64,000 bases of DNA from Aquimarina longa SW024. Lineage in GTDB: Bacteria; Bacteroidota; Bacteroidia; Flavobacteriales; Flavobacteriaceae. Location: assembly GCF_001401755.1 (NCBI RefSeq), contig NZ_KQ474102.1:196595-260594 (forward strand). Reading direction: 5' to 3'. Positions 53,086 through 63,361 of the stretch are shown piece by piece; position 1 is the stretch's first letter; each line of letters starts with the position of its first letter. The translations under genes were made by a program, and so were the position numbers. A model generated the notes under the pieces. It did no database searches. It was given only the letters and a program-made list of their open reading frames with translations, and was not told where the DNA came from.

Positions 53086-53399
53086 GTTAATGATTAGTTA
53101 CAAATTATAAAACACGAAGGTAAGTGTATTGCTCCAAACATAAAAAAAAAAGAAGTTTCAAAATCTAGCTGTACATCCTAGAAAACATCACCTGTACTAC
53201 GCTTCTAACATTCATTATAAGTTTTTAACCTATACTACCGATTAAGGACTATCAATCAACATGCTATATCTTTTATTTATACTATAAAACCCCTTGAAAA
53301 CTAGGCAGTATATAAAATACCTGTCAGGTATTTTTACTCCCATATATTACAGGACAAGAACTGAAAGTTATAAAAGTCTCTACCTATTAATAGAACTCT

Positions 53400-53980
53400 T
53401 ACCTATAGTCTCATTACACAAAATCCTGAAAATGCTTTTACTATAGATCCAAAAACAGGAAAATTAGCGGTAAAAAATTCTATTTTATTTGATCATGAAA
53501 ACAGAACAGTACTTACTGCCACAGCATAAGTACAAAATGGAAAGATAAATAAAGATGTTATCGTTACTATACATCTAAATGATATCACATTAAAAAATAT
53601 AAATGAGAATATTATATTTCCTGACTCCAATTTAAAAAAAGCTCTGCTAAATCATACTCTTATAATAGATACCAATAAGGATAATGAAATAGCTATAAAA
53701 GAAGCATTAGTAGTAACAGAAATAAAAATATCTAATAAAAAAATAACTAATTTTATGGAATTGGGCATTTTACAAATTTAACAGTACTATCATGCATTCA
53801 TAATAAAAATATCCAAATTAGATTTAAGTAATAACATGAAGTTGACAAAACTAAATTGTAACAATAATAAAATAAGTAAATTAAATCTAGGTAATAGTAT
53901 AAATCTAAAAGAGTTAGAATGTATTAGCAATCAAATCAACACATTAGATGTATATGCTATAACATGTTTATTCAATTAAA
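53400..53980 (+). pseudogene. Cadherin/leucine-rich-repeat surface protein, decayed
   Basis: Stretches of protein remain readable in shifted frames: a cadherin-like piece NAFTIDPKTGKLAVKNSILFDHE, a stop after TATA, then IVTIHLNDITLKNINENIIFPDSNLKKALL, DTNKDNEIAIKEALVVTEIKIS and LRR units LDLSNNMKLTKLNCNNNKISKLNLG and NLKELECISNQINTLDV. These are segments of the marine-flavobacterial 'DUF/LRR, T9SS' adhesins. There are at least three stop codons or frameshifts, and neither N-terminus nor sorting domain is intact. Confidence 0.82.
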
Positions 53981-54123
53981 AACTTAATCTAAAAAAAAAA
54001 GGATATCTTTTAAACAATAACCTTATTTTTTCTGACTCTAAAATATAATTAAAAAGAACATATTAATTCTATAACTCGATATTATATCGAAATAAGAAAT
54101 TCATATCCTAAAAAAACTGACTT

Positions 54124-55782
54124 CTAAAACTGAAAATAAATAAATGGCTGAAAATCGGCTGCATAGGTCTGGTAACAGATAATGGCTACAATCATTACCA
54201 CCATAGCTTTTACAATCATATTACTTTTCACAAACGTCTGTTCTAACCAATCTTTAGTACGGTATGGCAACCAATGGGTAATATATCCTATAAGCATTAC
54301 TATAAACACGATGCGATATTCCCAGAGTACGATCAAGGAATTTTGCCAATCCATATTAGTCATTATTTGATTGTAGAAACGATTGATGTGATCTAAACTA
54401 TTGCCTCTAAAATAAATACGAGTAAAAGTAATAAATATAAAAGTCAATGCAATTTTCCATACTAATGTATACCAAGCCTTAGAGTTTTCATATGGGCTTA
54501 CCTTACGCCAGTATTTATAGATTACAATACCAAGACCATTAAGACCACCCCATATCACAAATTTCCAAGCAGCTCCATGCCATAACCCTCCTACTAGCAT
54601 TGTAATCATAATATTAACATTAGTATTAAAATGAGATGCTAGCTTAGGAGAAAACAATGTAATGATTAATAAAAAACCTACCGCTGATGCCGCTAAGAGC
54701 GCTACCATATAATCTGATATTGCAAAAACTCCTAAAAAGGTAAAAACTAATATAAATATATATGAAAAAACAGATCCATGACGATTACCTCCTATGGGAA
54801 TATATAAATAATCTTTTAGCCAGCTAGACAATGAGATATGCCAACGCTTCCAGAAATCACCACAATGAATGGCTTTATACGGAGAATTAAAATTAACTGG
54901 TAATTTATACCCCATAAGTAGCGCCAAACCGATTGCAATATCAGTGTATCCAGAAAAATCTCCATAGATCTGTAATGAATACCCAAACATTGCCATAATA
55001 TTAGTAAATCCAGAAAACATCTCGGGCACATCAAAAACACGATCCAAAAAATTAGCAGCTATATAATCCGCAAATAACATTTTTTTAATCAACCCTTTTA
55101 GAATCATAAATGATGCACTACCAAACTCTTGCTTAGTGATATTAATTTCTTTTCTAATCTGAGGTACAAAATCAGCGGCTCTTACAATAGGTCCTGCTAC
55201 TAATTGTGGAAAAAAACTAACAAAAAACCCAAAATCTATAATAGATTTTAGAGGGGTAATCTGTTTTCTGTAAATATCTATACTGTAACTAATCGTCTGA
55301 AATGTATAAAATGAAATCCCTACAGGAAGAATGATCTTATCTACTGTAAAATAGTCTATCGCCCCCCATGTATTCGCCCATTGCGCTAAGTAATTAATTA
55401 CTTCATAATCTGTTTCAAAAAGATAGTTATAGGAATCAGTAAAGAAATATGCATACTTAAAATAGCAGAGTGTCCCCAGATTAATGATAACACTAATGGT
55501 AATCAGTAGTTTTTGTTTGATCACTGATTTACTGTTATAAATCGCTTTTCCTATAAAGAAATCATTAACGGTACTAAATAATAGAATACCTATAAAGAGT
55601 CCACTGGTTTTATAATAAAATAGAAGACTAATCGCAAAAAGATAAGCACTCCGAAGGCTTTTTTTACTATAAAGTAGTGCATATATAAAGTATATAACGG
55701 CAAAAAATATCCAAAAGTTTGCCTGCGTAAAAATTAACGGGAAATCTTCTGAAAAAGAAAATATATCAATAAGTCTATTCAT
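54124..55782 (-). CDS. MBOAT-family O-acyltransferase (AlgI/PatA-like)
   Basis: 552 residues, about 10-12 membrane helices. Signature sequences: FFPQLVAGPIVRAADFVPQI, YGDFSGYTDIAIGLALLMGYKLPVNFNSPY, FWKRWHISLSSWLKDYLYIPIGGNRHG and the active-site His in MLVGGLWHGAAWKFVIWGGLNG. It moves an acyl (usually acetyl) group across the inner membrane for transfer to glycans. It is third in a three-gene overlapping operon: its ATG overlaps the stop of the SGNH gene upstream by 8 nt. The two SGNH hydrolases are probably its periplasmic transfer partners, as in alginate or peptidoglycan O-acetylation systems. Confidence 0.94.
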   Translation of the reverse strand: MNRLIDIFSFSEDFPLIFTQANFWIFFAVIYFIYALLYSKKSLRSAYLFAISLLFYYKTSGLFIGILLFSTVNDFFIGKAIYNSKSVIKQKLLITISVIINLGTLCYFKYAYFFTDSYNYLFETDYEVINYLAQWANTWGAIDYFTVDKIILPVGISFYTFQTISYSIDIYRKQITPLKSIIDFGFFVSFFPQLVAGPIVRAADFVPQIRKEINITKQEFGSASFMILKGLIKKMLFADYIAANFLDRVFDVPEMFSGFTNIMAMFGYSLQIYGDFSGYTDIAIGLALLMGYKLPVNFNSPYKAIHCGDFWKRWHISLSSWLKDYLYIPIGGNRHGSVFSYIFILVFTFLGVFAISDYMVALLAASAVGFLLIITLFSPKLASHFNTNVNIMITMLVGGLWHGAAWKFVIWGGLNGLGIVIYKYWRKVSPYENSKAWYTLVWKIALTFIFITFTRIYFRGNSLDHINRFYNQIMTNMDWQNSLIVLWEYRIVFIVMLIGYITHWLPYRTKDWLEQTFVKSNMIVKAMVVMIVAIICYQTYAADFQPFIYFQF

Positions 55783-57064
55783 TAATAATTTGGTTCAAAA
55801 TAGAATTTGGTTTTAACTGTAGCTCTTTCTCCCAAGAATTGGCTATTGCTTGTAATAAGAGGTCTGCTTTTATACGATAACCTGGTACCGTAAAATGAAT
55901 ACGATCTCTAGGCATTAGTTTATGGGTATACCAACTCTGTGATGAATTAAAACCTCCCATGATTTCATAAAAATCCCAAACAGCCATTTGTTGCTCTTTT
56001 GCTACTTCATAGATTATTTTTTGGGCAATTCTTGTTCTCGGATTTGGTATTTTTCTTTTGTAATATGAATCATTAGGTACTGTAAGTAATACTGCACAAT
56101 TAGGATTGGCTCTCTGTATTAATTTAATTAAATCTGTGTAGTATTCTTTATACTTCTTAGGATTAAAATCAGGATGATATGCATCATTGGTTCCTATAGA
56201 CACAATAAATAAATCTGGAGTATATAATCGTAATTGTTCCTCAAAGTAACGACATCGTTTATAGAACGAAAAGCTTCCTCCATTAACCCCTATAGAAGTA
56301 TATTGGATTCCTTTATTTTCATTCATTAGCTCTATTCCCATCATTAAAAACTCTGCATTTGGTATATCCTCAGTTTTACGAATACAAAATTCAATTTCTT
56401 TTACTGTTTTATGAAGTGTATATTCTATATAATGAGCTGTTTTATTCTCTTTGATCTCAGATACTAATGAGTCTTGCTTAAATGAAATCTCATAATCGGT
56501 ACTCCAGTTATCATAAAAAATTCTGATTTTATTAAAATCATACATATTATCATGGTATGTATTACCATTGGCTATTATTTTTACATTAGAAATAGAATCT
56601 TTAAGAACTGCTGTTACTCCTGATAGTCCCCAAGCTATACTATCTTTTCTGACAGAACATCGATATCCTCTCCAGTTGCCATCATATTTTACTTTATAAT
56701 TACCTGGATTATTCGTCTTGGCAATACTATAGGGATATATAAAACCTCGCTGTCCTGTAGCTGTAGGTGTCATGGTCTGAAGATATGACCTTAGACGATT
56801 AGAATAAATATCTGCTTGGATATGAGATCCTCCAATATGAAAAATATGTAAATCCTCCTCCCCTCCTCTAGCAATAGTATCTAGTTTTTTAAAAAAGGTT
56901 TTAAAAGCCGGAGACTTTTCTACCATCTTAATTTTGTTGGCTTTCCAATTGATAAAGGAATAGTTACTTTCTATACTATCTAAGAGATAAGTCTGTGATA
57001 ATGCAGGTATAGACAAAGTAAAAAGCCATATAAAAACAAATAATGTATTACGTATCATCAGCAT
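55775..57064 (-). CDS. SGNH/GDSL-type hydrolase, partner of the MBOAT protein
   Basis: 429 residues with a signal peptide (MLMIRNTLFVFIWLFTLSIPALSQ). Block I is FHIGGSHIQADIYSNRLR (Ser80, in GGSHIQ instead of GDS), then a middle domain (about 170-270), block III-like VSIGTNDAYHPDF and a C-terminal DRIHFTVPGYR (Asp/His pair near 387-390). The fold is used for glycan O-acetyl transfer or removal. It overlaps the 503-residue paralogue upstream by 17 nt and the MBOAT gene downstream by 8 nt. Confidence 0.9.
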   Translation of the reverse strand: MLMIRNTLFVFIWLFTLSIPALSQTYLLDSIESNYSFINWKANKIKMVEKSPAFKTFFKKLDTIARGGEEDLHIFHIGGSHIQADIYSNRLRSYLQTMTPTATGQRGFIYPYSIAKTNNPGNYKVKYDGNWRGYRCSVRKDSIAWGLSGVTAVLKDSISNVKIIANGNTYHDNMYDFNKIRIFYDNWSTDYEISFKQDSLVSEIKENKTAHYIEYTLHKTVKEIEFCIRKTEDIPNAEFLMMGIELMNENKGIQYTSIGVNGGSFSFYKRCRYFEEQLRLYTPDLFIVSIGTNDAYHPDFNPKKYKEYYTDLIKLIQRANPNCAVLLTVPNDSYYKRKIPNPRTRIAQKIIYEVAKEQQMAVWDFYEIMGGFNSSQSWYTHKLMPRDRIHFTVPGYRIKADLLLQAIANSWEKELQLKPNSILNQIINE

Positions 57065-58559
57065 TGCTATTAGGTTCTTTGAGATCTAGGTATAGGGCTG
57101 TAAAAAATAGCTCTGAAATTATTTTGGTTCCTTTCCAGGTAAAATGCATATAATCTTTGGCTGTTAGCTTTTCCTCCACCCATAATTCCATCGATCCTTT
57201 TCCTCCCATAGCATCAAACATACTCCAGTAAGCTACATTATTTTCTAGACAGGTTTCCATTAGTTTGGTATTAAGATATGGCAATAATGGATAAGTTTCC
57301 ATTTTACCATTTACTGGGATACACATATCTGTGGGACCTATAAATATAAAACTAGTGTTTTTTGTACGTCTTTTGATCCAACTTATTTGATTTTTTATAC
57401 GCTTTGCATACTTATTAACATCTGTCGAGTCCTTAAGATATGGCATTGTATTACCTCCGTACTGCATGATCACTATTTTGGGTTTTAGCTGGCTCATCAT
57501 CTCTTTATACGTTACAGAATTAGAATTAGCAAAAATAGTTCCTGAAGCTCCTCTCATTGCCACATTATCTATTTGGATCCCATAGCCGCTATCTAGCGTT
57601 AATCCATAAAAATCTGGGCTAACCCTACCCTCTAATTCTATAGTAAGATCTGTAGGTGCTGTTGTAGTTCTAATTTTATAGTGATGATAATTACCATCTG
57701 CAATCAACTGATCTTTCTGTAGTAAAACCCCATTATTATATACAGATATTTTAACTGGAAAGTTACAATTACCATAATGCAATCCTATCTTTGTAAAATT
57801 TCTGAATTTAGCATAACTCTTCACCGATTTTCCAATCTTTATAGAAGCTTTCACAAGAGGTAAAGAATCGATCACAATACTATCTAGGAGTTTTTCCTGA
57901 TGCCTTGTAAAACGAGAAAGAGAAAGGTATGCTCCATATTTTCTATTCGAAAACTTTTTCTTAGTAGGATCAAAAAATGCAAAACGTTCCCAATGCTCAC
58001 TAGGCTCTACAACAGCACTAATTTGGTTGTATACGGGTAACACAGGGATAAAACCTGGACCACCTCCTTTATACATATGCTGTAGTCTATTACGTAAATA
58101 TGCTGTAATACGATCTCCCTCGATCTGAGAATCACCATAATGTATGATTCTGCATGATCTAGACGATAATTTTTTTCTTAACTCTTTAGCAAAATCAGGA
58201 TTATTCTCTGGATATTTTATCCGAATAATCTGAGTAGTATCAATCTCGGTAAAATCTGGTAATTGTTTAGTCTTTTTTGTTATAACAGTATCAATACTCT
58301 CCTCACTATCTTCTATATCTAAAGGGGTTACAATTTCTGTTACTTTTAGAATATCCTCTCTACTAAGAGAAGAATCTTTCTCCAACTCTAAAAAAGTAGT
58401 ATGTGTAGGGTATTTAATAGAAAACTCTTTGTATGAGAATCCATCATTTTGATTTTTTGCACTTTCTGCTGCTCCTTTTTCACTTAAAAACATTAGCCCA
58501 AATAATGCTCCTAATACAAATAGGATAAATACTGATATCTGAATAGGTTTGACTCTCAA
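57048..58559 (-). CDS. Membrane-anchored SGNH/GDSL-type hydrolase, first gene of the MBOAT operon
   Basis: 503 residues. One N-terminal membrane anchor (about 8-27, ISVFILFVLGALFGLMFLSE), an acidic linker (about 60-100) and an SGNH domain: IIHYGDSQIEGDRITAYLRNRL (Ser144), YGGNTMPYL and the terminal KDYMHFTWKG (Asp/His near 473-476). A paralogue of the next gene, with GDS here against GGS there, so division of labour is possible. The operon transcript starts upstream of 58559; no clear TAnnTTTG box was found. Confidence 0.9.
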   Translation of the reverse strand: MRVKPIQISVFILFVLGALFGLMFLSEKGAAESAKNQNDGFSYKEFSIKYPTHTTFLELEKDSSLSREDILKVTEIVTPLDIEDSEESIDTVITKKTKQLPDFTEIDTTQIIRIKYPENNPDFAKELRKKLSSRSCRIIHYGDSQIEGDRITAYLRNRLQHMYKGGGPGFIPVLPVYNQISAVVEPSEHWERFAFFDPTKKKFSNRKYGAYLSLSRFTRHQEKLLDSIVIDSLPLVKASIKIGKSVKSYAKFRNFTKIGLHYGNCNFPVKISVYNNGVLLQKDQLIADGNYHHYKIRTTTAPTDLTIELEGRVSPDFYGLTLDSGYGIQIDNVAMRGASGTIFANSNSVTYKEMMSQLKPKIVIMQYGGNTMPYLKDSTDVNKYAKRIKNQISWIKRRTKNTSFIFIGPTDMCIPVNGKMETYPLLPYLNTKLMETCLENNVAYWSMFDAMGGKGSMELWVEEKLTAKDYMHFTWKGTKIISELFFTALYLDLKEPNSNADDT

Positions 58560-58710
58560 TGCTTCTAAAAAAAATGTTAATGTATTGTAAAAATAGAAAG
58601 ATTTTACAAACTACAAAGGAATCTCTGTGAGTAGTTACTCGTAAATTAATAATATTGCTTGTATAGCCATATCACAAAAACACTATCAATCTAAAAAGTA
58701 ATATTTAAGA

Positions 58711-58742
58711 AAACCCCACAGGTTTGTAAACCTGTGGGGTTT
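58711..58742. terminator. Strong terminator of pyruvate carboxylase gene
   Basis: AAACCCCACAGGTTT (58711-58725) pairs with AAACCTGTGGGGTTT (58728-58742). The turn is tight, so a 12-13 bp stem with a loop of about 6-8 nt is likely; TTTTCTT follows on the minus strand. Confidence 0.92.
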
Positions 58743-58747
58743 GAAAC

Positions 58748-61700
58748 TTATTTAAGCATTAATACCAGATCATCGGCATTTACCATAGTACCTGATTTTA
58801 GTATTATTTTTTTAACTGTAGCATCTTCATTAGCTGTAATGGTGGTTTCCATTTTCATAGCTTCTATGATAAATAGAGGCTCATTCTTTTTTACTTCCTG
58901 ACCTGTTTTAACCAATATCGATGATAATGCCCCCTGTAGTGGTGCTCCTATTTGTTTAGGATCTGTCTTATCAGTTTTAGCATGCACTACTTTGGTTACC
59001 TTAATTGAATGATCTTGTATCATTACATTTCTGGTTTGACCATTTACCTTAAAAAATACAGTTACCTTACCATCTTCGTTAGGTTCTCCTACAGATATTA
59101 ATTCTATTAGTAATACTTTTCCTTTATCTAATTCTACTATAATCTCTTCTCCTGGTGTCATCCCATAAAAGAAATTTTTAGTAGGTATATTTACAACATT
59201 ATCATATTTTAAATGATGGTTATACGCTCCTGTAAAAACCTTTGGATATAGCTTATATGAAAGGAAATCTGTAATATCTAATTCTCTCCCCATACCTTTT
59301 TTAAATATTTTCACAAATTCTTTAAACTCGGTTTCGAAATCTACTGGTTCTAGATGAGCATTGGGTCTGTTCGTAAATGATTTTTGGTCTTTAAGAATTG
59401 ATTTCTGAAGTTCTTTAGGAAATTTTCCTACAGGTTGTCCTAATTCTCCTTTAAATAAACTCACTACAGACTGAGGATATGAAATAGTATCTCCTCTTTC
59501 CTTAACATCTTCTATGGTCAAATTATTACTCACTAGATACTGCGCCATATCTCCTACAACTTTAGAGCTTGGCGTTACTTTAACAATATCTCCAAAAAGC
59601 TGATTGACCTCACCATACATTTTGGTAATCTCATGAAAACGATCTGCTAATCCTAATGCTGTTGCTTGTGGTTTTAAATTAGAATATTGCCCTCCTGGGA
59701 TTTCATGTTGATATACCTCTCCTGTCCCTGCTTTTAATCCAGACTCAAAAACATAGTAATATTCTCGTACAGTCTCCCAATAATTAGAATACTCATTTAA
59801 TTTAGAGATATTCATTTTATGCTCTCGCTCATGAAACCTCATCATCTCTACTATTGCATTAAAATTAGGTTGTGCCGTTAATCCTGATAATCCTCCTAAA
59901 GCCACATCTACGACATCTACTCCTGCTTCGATTGCTTTGAGATATGTTGCAGATTGTACTGAGGATGTATCATGTGTATGTAAATGTATTGGAATATTAA
60001 TTTCGGTTTTTAATGCCGAAATCAGCTCATAAGCAGCATAGGGTTTCAATAGCCCTGCCATATCTTTGATTCCTAAAATATGTGCTCCTGCATTTTCGAT
60101 ATCCTTTGCTAATTGTATATAATATGCTAAGGTATATTTTGTTCTTTTAGGATCGAGAATATCTCCTGTATAACATAGTGAACCCTCCGCCAGTCCTTTT
60201 GTTCTTGTACGTACATGTTCTATACAAGGTGCAATAGATTCCATCCAGTTTAAAGAATCAAATATTCTAAATACATCTACACCGTTTTCCCAAGATTGTT
60301 CTACAAATTTCCCTATCAGATTATCTGGATATGCAGTATATCCGACTCCATTTGATCCTCGAATCAACATCTGTAATAATATATTAGGCATTGCTTGGCG
60401 CAAAGAACGAAGTCTCTCCCAAGGGTTCTCTCTAAGGAAACGTAAACATACATCAAAAGTAGCTCCTCCCCATACTTCCATACTAAAAACCTCAGGATGA
60501 TTCTTAGCAAACCCTTCTGCTACTTTTAGCATATCGTATGTACGCATCCTAGTGGCTAACAAACTTTGATGAGCATCTCGCATAGTAGTATCTGTAAAAT
60601 GAATCTTAGTGTCATTTTTTAACCATTCTGCAAATTTCTCTGGTCCTAATTCTGTAAGCAAATCTTTAGTCCCTTTTGTATAAGGAGCAGCCTCTTCAAA
60701 TTTAGGTAGTATTGGTTTTACAAAGGTTTTTGTTGGATCTATTTTTTTAACATCAGAATTACCATTTACAATAACATCTCCTAAAAAGTTTGCCAATTTG
60801 GTAGCACGATTACGTGGCTCTTTTATGCTAAAAAGTTCTTTTGTATCTCTGATAAAATTAACAGTTACTTCTCCTTTTCTAAAAGTTTCGTGTCTTAGAA
60901 TATTGTCCAAAAATGGCATATTAGTCTTTACTCCACGTATCCTAAATTCAGAAAGAGCTCTTAACATTTTTCTACATGCACCATCCAATGTTCTACTATT
61001 AGCAGAAATCTTAACCAACATCGAATCAAAAAATGGTGAAATTGTCACTCCTTGATATACACTTCCCGCATCTAATCGAATTCCAAATCCAGAAGCACTA
61101 CGATAGGTAGTAATAGTCCCATAATCTGGTTTAAAGTCGTTCTCAGGATCTTCTGTAGTAATTCTACATTGTAATGCAAATCCTGTAGTAGAAAGATGTT
61201 CCTGGCTTTCTATTTTTATCTGTTTATCTGATAATTTATAGCCTCCTGCAATAAATATTTGGGCTTTTATGAGATCAATTCCTGTAACAATCTCTGTTAC
61301 AGTATGCTCTACTTGTACTCTCGGGTTTACTTCGATAAAATAGATACTTTCATCTTCATCTACCAAAAACTCTACAGTACCAATATTATTATAATCTACT
61401 GCCTTACAAATCTTAAGCGCGTAATCATATAAGCTTTCTTTTATTTTTTTGGAAACTCCAAAAGAAGGTGCATATTCAATAACCTTTTGATAACGTCGTT
61501 GTACTGAACAATCCCGCTCGAATAGATGTACCATATTACCATGATGATCGGCTACAATCTGTACTTCTATATGTTTCGGATTCTCTACAAATTTTTCTAG
61601 AAATACGGTATCATCACCAAAAGCATTAAGAGCTTCTCTACGAGATTCTGGATATGATTTTTTTAATTCTTCTTCATTACGGATCACTCGCATTCCTCGA

Positions 61701-62200
61701 CCTCCTCCTCCAGAAGCTGCTTTAAGCATTACAGGAAATCCTATTTGTTTAGCTTCTTTTACTGCTGTCTCAATATCTATCAGTGCTTCTTTATTGCTTC
61801 TAATAATAGGAATCTGATTAGCTATAGCGACTTCTTTTGCTGTAATTTTATCTCCTAAAGAACGAAGTACTGAAACTTTAGGTCCTATAAAAATAATATC
61901 ATTTTCTATACACTGCTGTGCAAAATCTGCATTCTCTGATAAAAACCCATACCCTGGGTGGATAGCATCTACATTATTTTTTTTAGCTACTTTAATAATT
62001 GCATCCATATTTAGATACGGTTTTAAAGGCTCATTGTTTTCTCCTATCTGATAGGCCTCATCAGCTTTATATCGATGTAAAGAATACCTGTCTTCATAGG
62101 TATATACACCAACTGTTTGTATCCCTATCTCTGTACATGCCCTAAATATTCGAGTTGCAATTTCTCCCCGATTAGCGACTAAAACCTTTTTGATTTGCAT
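58748..62200 (-). CDS. pyc: Pyruvate carboxylase
   Basis: 1150 residues, the full single-chain enzyme. Biotin carboxylase part (1-450; MLKAASGGGGRGMRV ATP loop, IEVNPRVQVEHTVTE), carboxyltransferase TIM barrel (about 530-800; DTTMRDAHQSLLATRMRTYD, LHTHDTS metal ligands), a conserved PYC domain and the biotinyl domain at the C-terminus with EAMKMET, biotin Lys1116. It makes oxaloacetate from pyruvate and bicarbonate with ATP, feeding the TCA cycle and gluconeogenesis. Length and motifs are normal. It is monocistronic with its own terminator. Confidence 0.98.
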   Translation of the reverse strand: MQIKKVLVANRGEIATRIFRACTEIGIQTVGVYTYEDRYSLHRYKADEAYQIGENNEPLKPYLNMDAIIKVAKKNNVDAIHPGYGFLSENADFAQQCIENDIIFIGPKVSVLRSLGDKITAKEVAIANQIPIIRSNKEALIDIETAVKEAKQIGFPVMLKAASGGGGRGMRVIRNEEELKKSYPESRREALNAFGDDTVFLEKFVENPKHIEVQIVADHHGNMVHLFERDCSVQRRYQKVIEYAPSFGVSKKIKESLYDYALKICKAVDYNNIGTVEFLVDEDESIYFIEVNPRVQVEHTVTEIVTGIDLIKAQIFIAGGYKLSDKQIKIESQEHLSTTGFALQCRITTEDPENDFKPDYGTITTYRSASGFGIRLDAGSVYQGVTISPFFDSMLVKISANSRTLDGACRKMLRALSEFRIRGVKTNMPFLDNILRHETFRKGEVTVNFIRDTKELFSIKEPRNRATKLANFLGDVIVNGNSDVKKIDPTKTFVKPILPKFEEAAPYTKGTKDLLTELGPEKFAEWLKNDTKIHFTDTTMRDAHQSLLATRMRTYDMLKVAEGFAKNHPEVFSMEVWGGATFDVCLRFLRENPWERLRSLRQAMPNILLQMLIRGSNGVGYTAYPDNLIGKFVEQSWENGVDVFRIFDSLNWMESIAPCIEHVRTRTKGLAEGSLCYTGDILDPKRTKYTLAYYIQLAKDIENAGAHILGIKDMAGLLKPYAAYELISALKTEINIPIHLHTHDTSSVQSATYLKAIEAGVDVVDVALGGLSGLTAQPNFNAIVEMMRFHEREHKMNISKLNEYSNYWETVREYYYVFESGLKAGTGEVYQHEIPGGQYSNLKPQATALGLADRFHEITKMYGEVNQLFGDIVKVTPSSKVVGDMAQYLVSNNLTIEDVKERGDTISYPQSVVSLFKGELGQPVGKFPKELQKSILKDQKSFTNRPNAHLEPVDFETEFKEFVKIFKKGMGRELDITDFLSYKLYPKVFTGAYNHHLKYDNVVNIPTKNFFYGMTPGEEIIVELDKGKVLLIELISVGEPNEDGKVTVFFKVNGQTRNVMIQDHSIKVTKVVHAKTDKTDPKQIGAPLQGALSSILVKTGQEVKKNEPLFIIEAMKMETTITANEDATVKKIILKSGTMVNADDLVLMLK

Positions 62201-62456
62201 AGTGTGAGTTTTGTAATTAAATGATTTTTAGCGAACATTCGCTTCGAAGATATTGATAAGAAAAATGCTATGCAATAGTATCTATAAAAATTACTAGAAA
62301 TAAAAACCTGTATATAATTAGACAGATTCCTTTTTAATTTCTTTAAATAAAATTAACACTCAATTAACTAGGATAATTATATAACAACATGTATTACAAC
62401 CGTTCTTAAACAACAAATCATCATAAAAATATATTCATTTCATAAATTCATATACC

Positions 62457-63296
62457 ATGAAAAATAGAGTTATCATCTTTTTAGGTTCATTGTTTATAGC
62501 TAGTTCTTTTTTATCGAGTTGTAGTAGTGATGACAATAAATCTCAAGTACCAACGACTAGTGTTGTTACATCAAAGCAGTATACTGATATCGAGTCTGCA
62601 AATAAGAATATTAATACTATAGTAGAGGATGTCTTTACTGCGGAGTCTCGTACTAGAAAAAGTTCTGATACCAATCATCAATTACCAGATTGTGTAAAAA
62701 TAACCTCAGAAATAACAGATCAAAATAAAACGGTTACGATTGATTTTGGAGATAAATGTAAATTATCTAATGGAGAAGTAATCTCTGGAAGTATTCGTAT
62801 GAGTTTTGATATCAAAGTAGATACTGAGAGTGAAATTAAGATTAGTTATGATCTCGATAAAGTGGTTTATAAAGATATAACGGTAAGTGGGACTGCTACC
62901 AAAATATTTTCTTTTAAAAATGATACTGGGAATACTAAGTTTACAACCAATTCTAACTTTTCATTCGCATGGGAAGATAAACTTACGGCCACTAGTAAAA
63001 CTAATTTTATTACAGAATCTTTTCTAGAAAAAAATACTACTGACACTCCAGAAGAAATAAAATATTATAAACTAACAACCGGAAATAGTGAAACAAAATT
63101 TAGTAACGGAGATCAGTATTCTACTGAGATTACGACTCCATTACGAAATGAGACTAATTGTTTGTATATTGTAAGTGGTGTTATTGTTACTAAAAAAAAT
63201 AAAGATACTATTACCTTAAACTACGGTGATGGTAAATGTGACGCTATCGCTACACAAACAGATGCTGACGGCAAAGAGACTACCATAGAACTATAA
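62457..63296 (+). CDS. Hypothetical lipoprotein
   Basis: 279 residues. SPII signal MKNRVIIFLGSLFIASSFLSSC (lipobox LSSC) followed by the acidic SSDDNK that often accompanies surface export in Bacteroidota. The rest is mostly beta-rich repeats of alternating polar/hydrophobic residues (VKITSEITDQNKTVTIDFGDKCKLSNGEVISGSIRMSFDIKV...), with pairs of Cys (about 77, 100, 236, 262) that may form disulfides. This organisation is seen in many uncharacterised flavobacterial lipoproteins; I do not know a function. Monocistronic, with a shared terminator at its end. Confidence 0.8.
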   Translation: MKNRVIIFLGSLFIASSFLSSCSSDDNKSQVPTTSVVTSKQYTDIESANKNINTIVEDVFTAESRTRKSSDTNHQLPDCVKITSEITDQNKTVTIDFGDKCKLSNGEVISGSIRMSFDIKVDTESEIKISYDLDKVVYKDITVSGTATKIFSFKNDTGNTKFTTNSNFSFAWEDKLTATSKTNFITESFLEKNTTDTPEEIKYYKLTTGNSETKFSNGDQYSTEITTPLRNETNCLYIVSGVIVTKKNKDTITLNYGDGKCDAIATQTDADGKETTIEL

Positions 63297-63318
63297 AATC
63301 TAAATATCTTATTAAAAA

Positions 63319-63360
63319 ATAACCGTTTCGGGAGTGTATTCCGAAATGGTTATTTTTTTT
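63319..63360. terminator. Bidirectional terminator between lipoprotein and TRAP genes
   Basis: AACCGTTTCGGGA (63321-63333) / TTCCGAAATGGTTA, short loop GTGTA, followed by T8, between convergent genes. Confidence 0.9.
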
Positions 63361-63361
63361 A

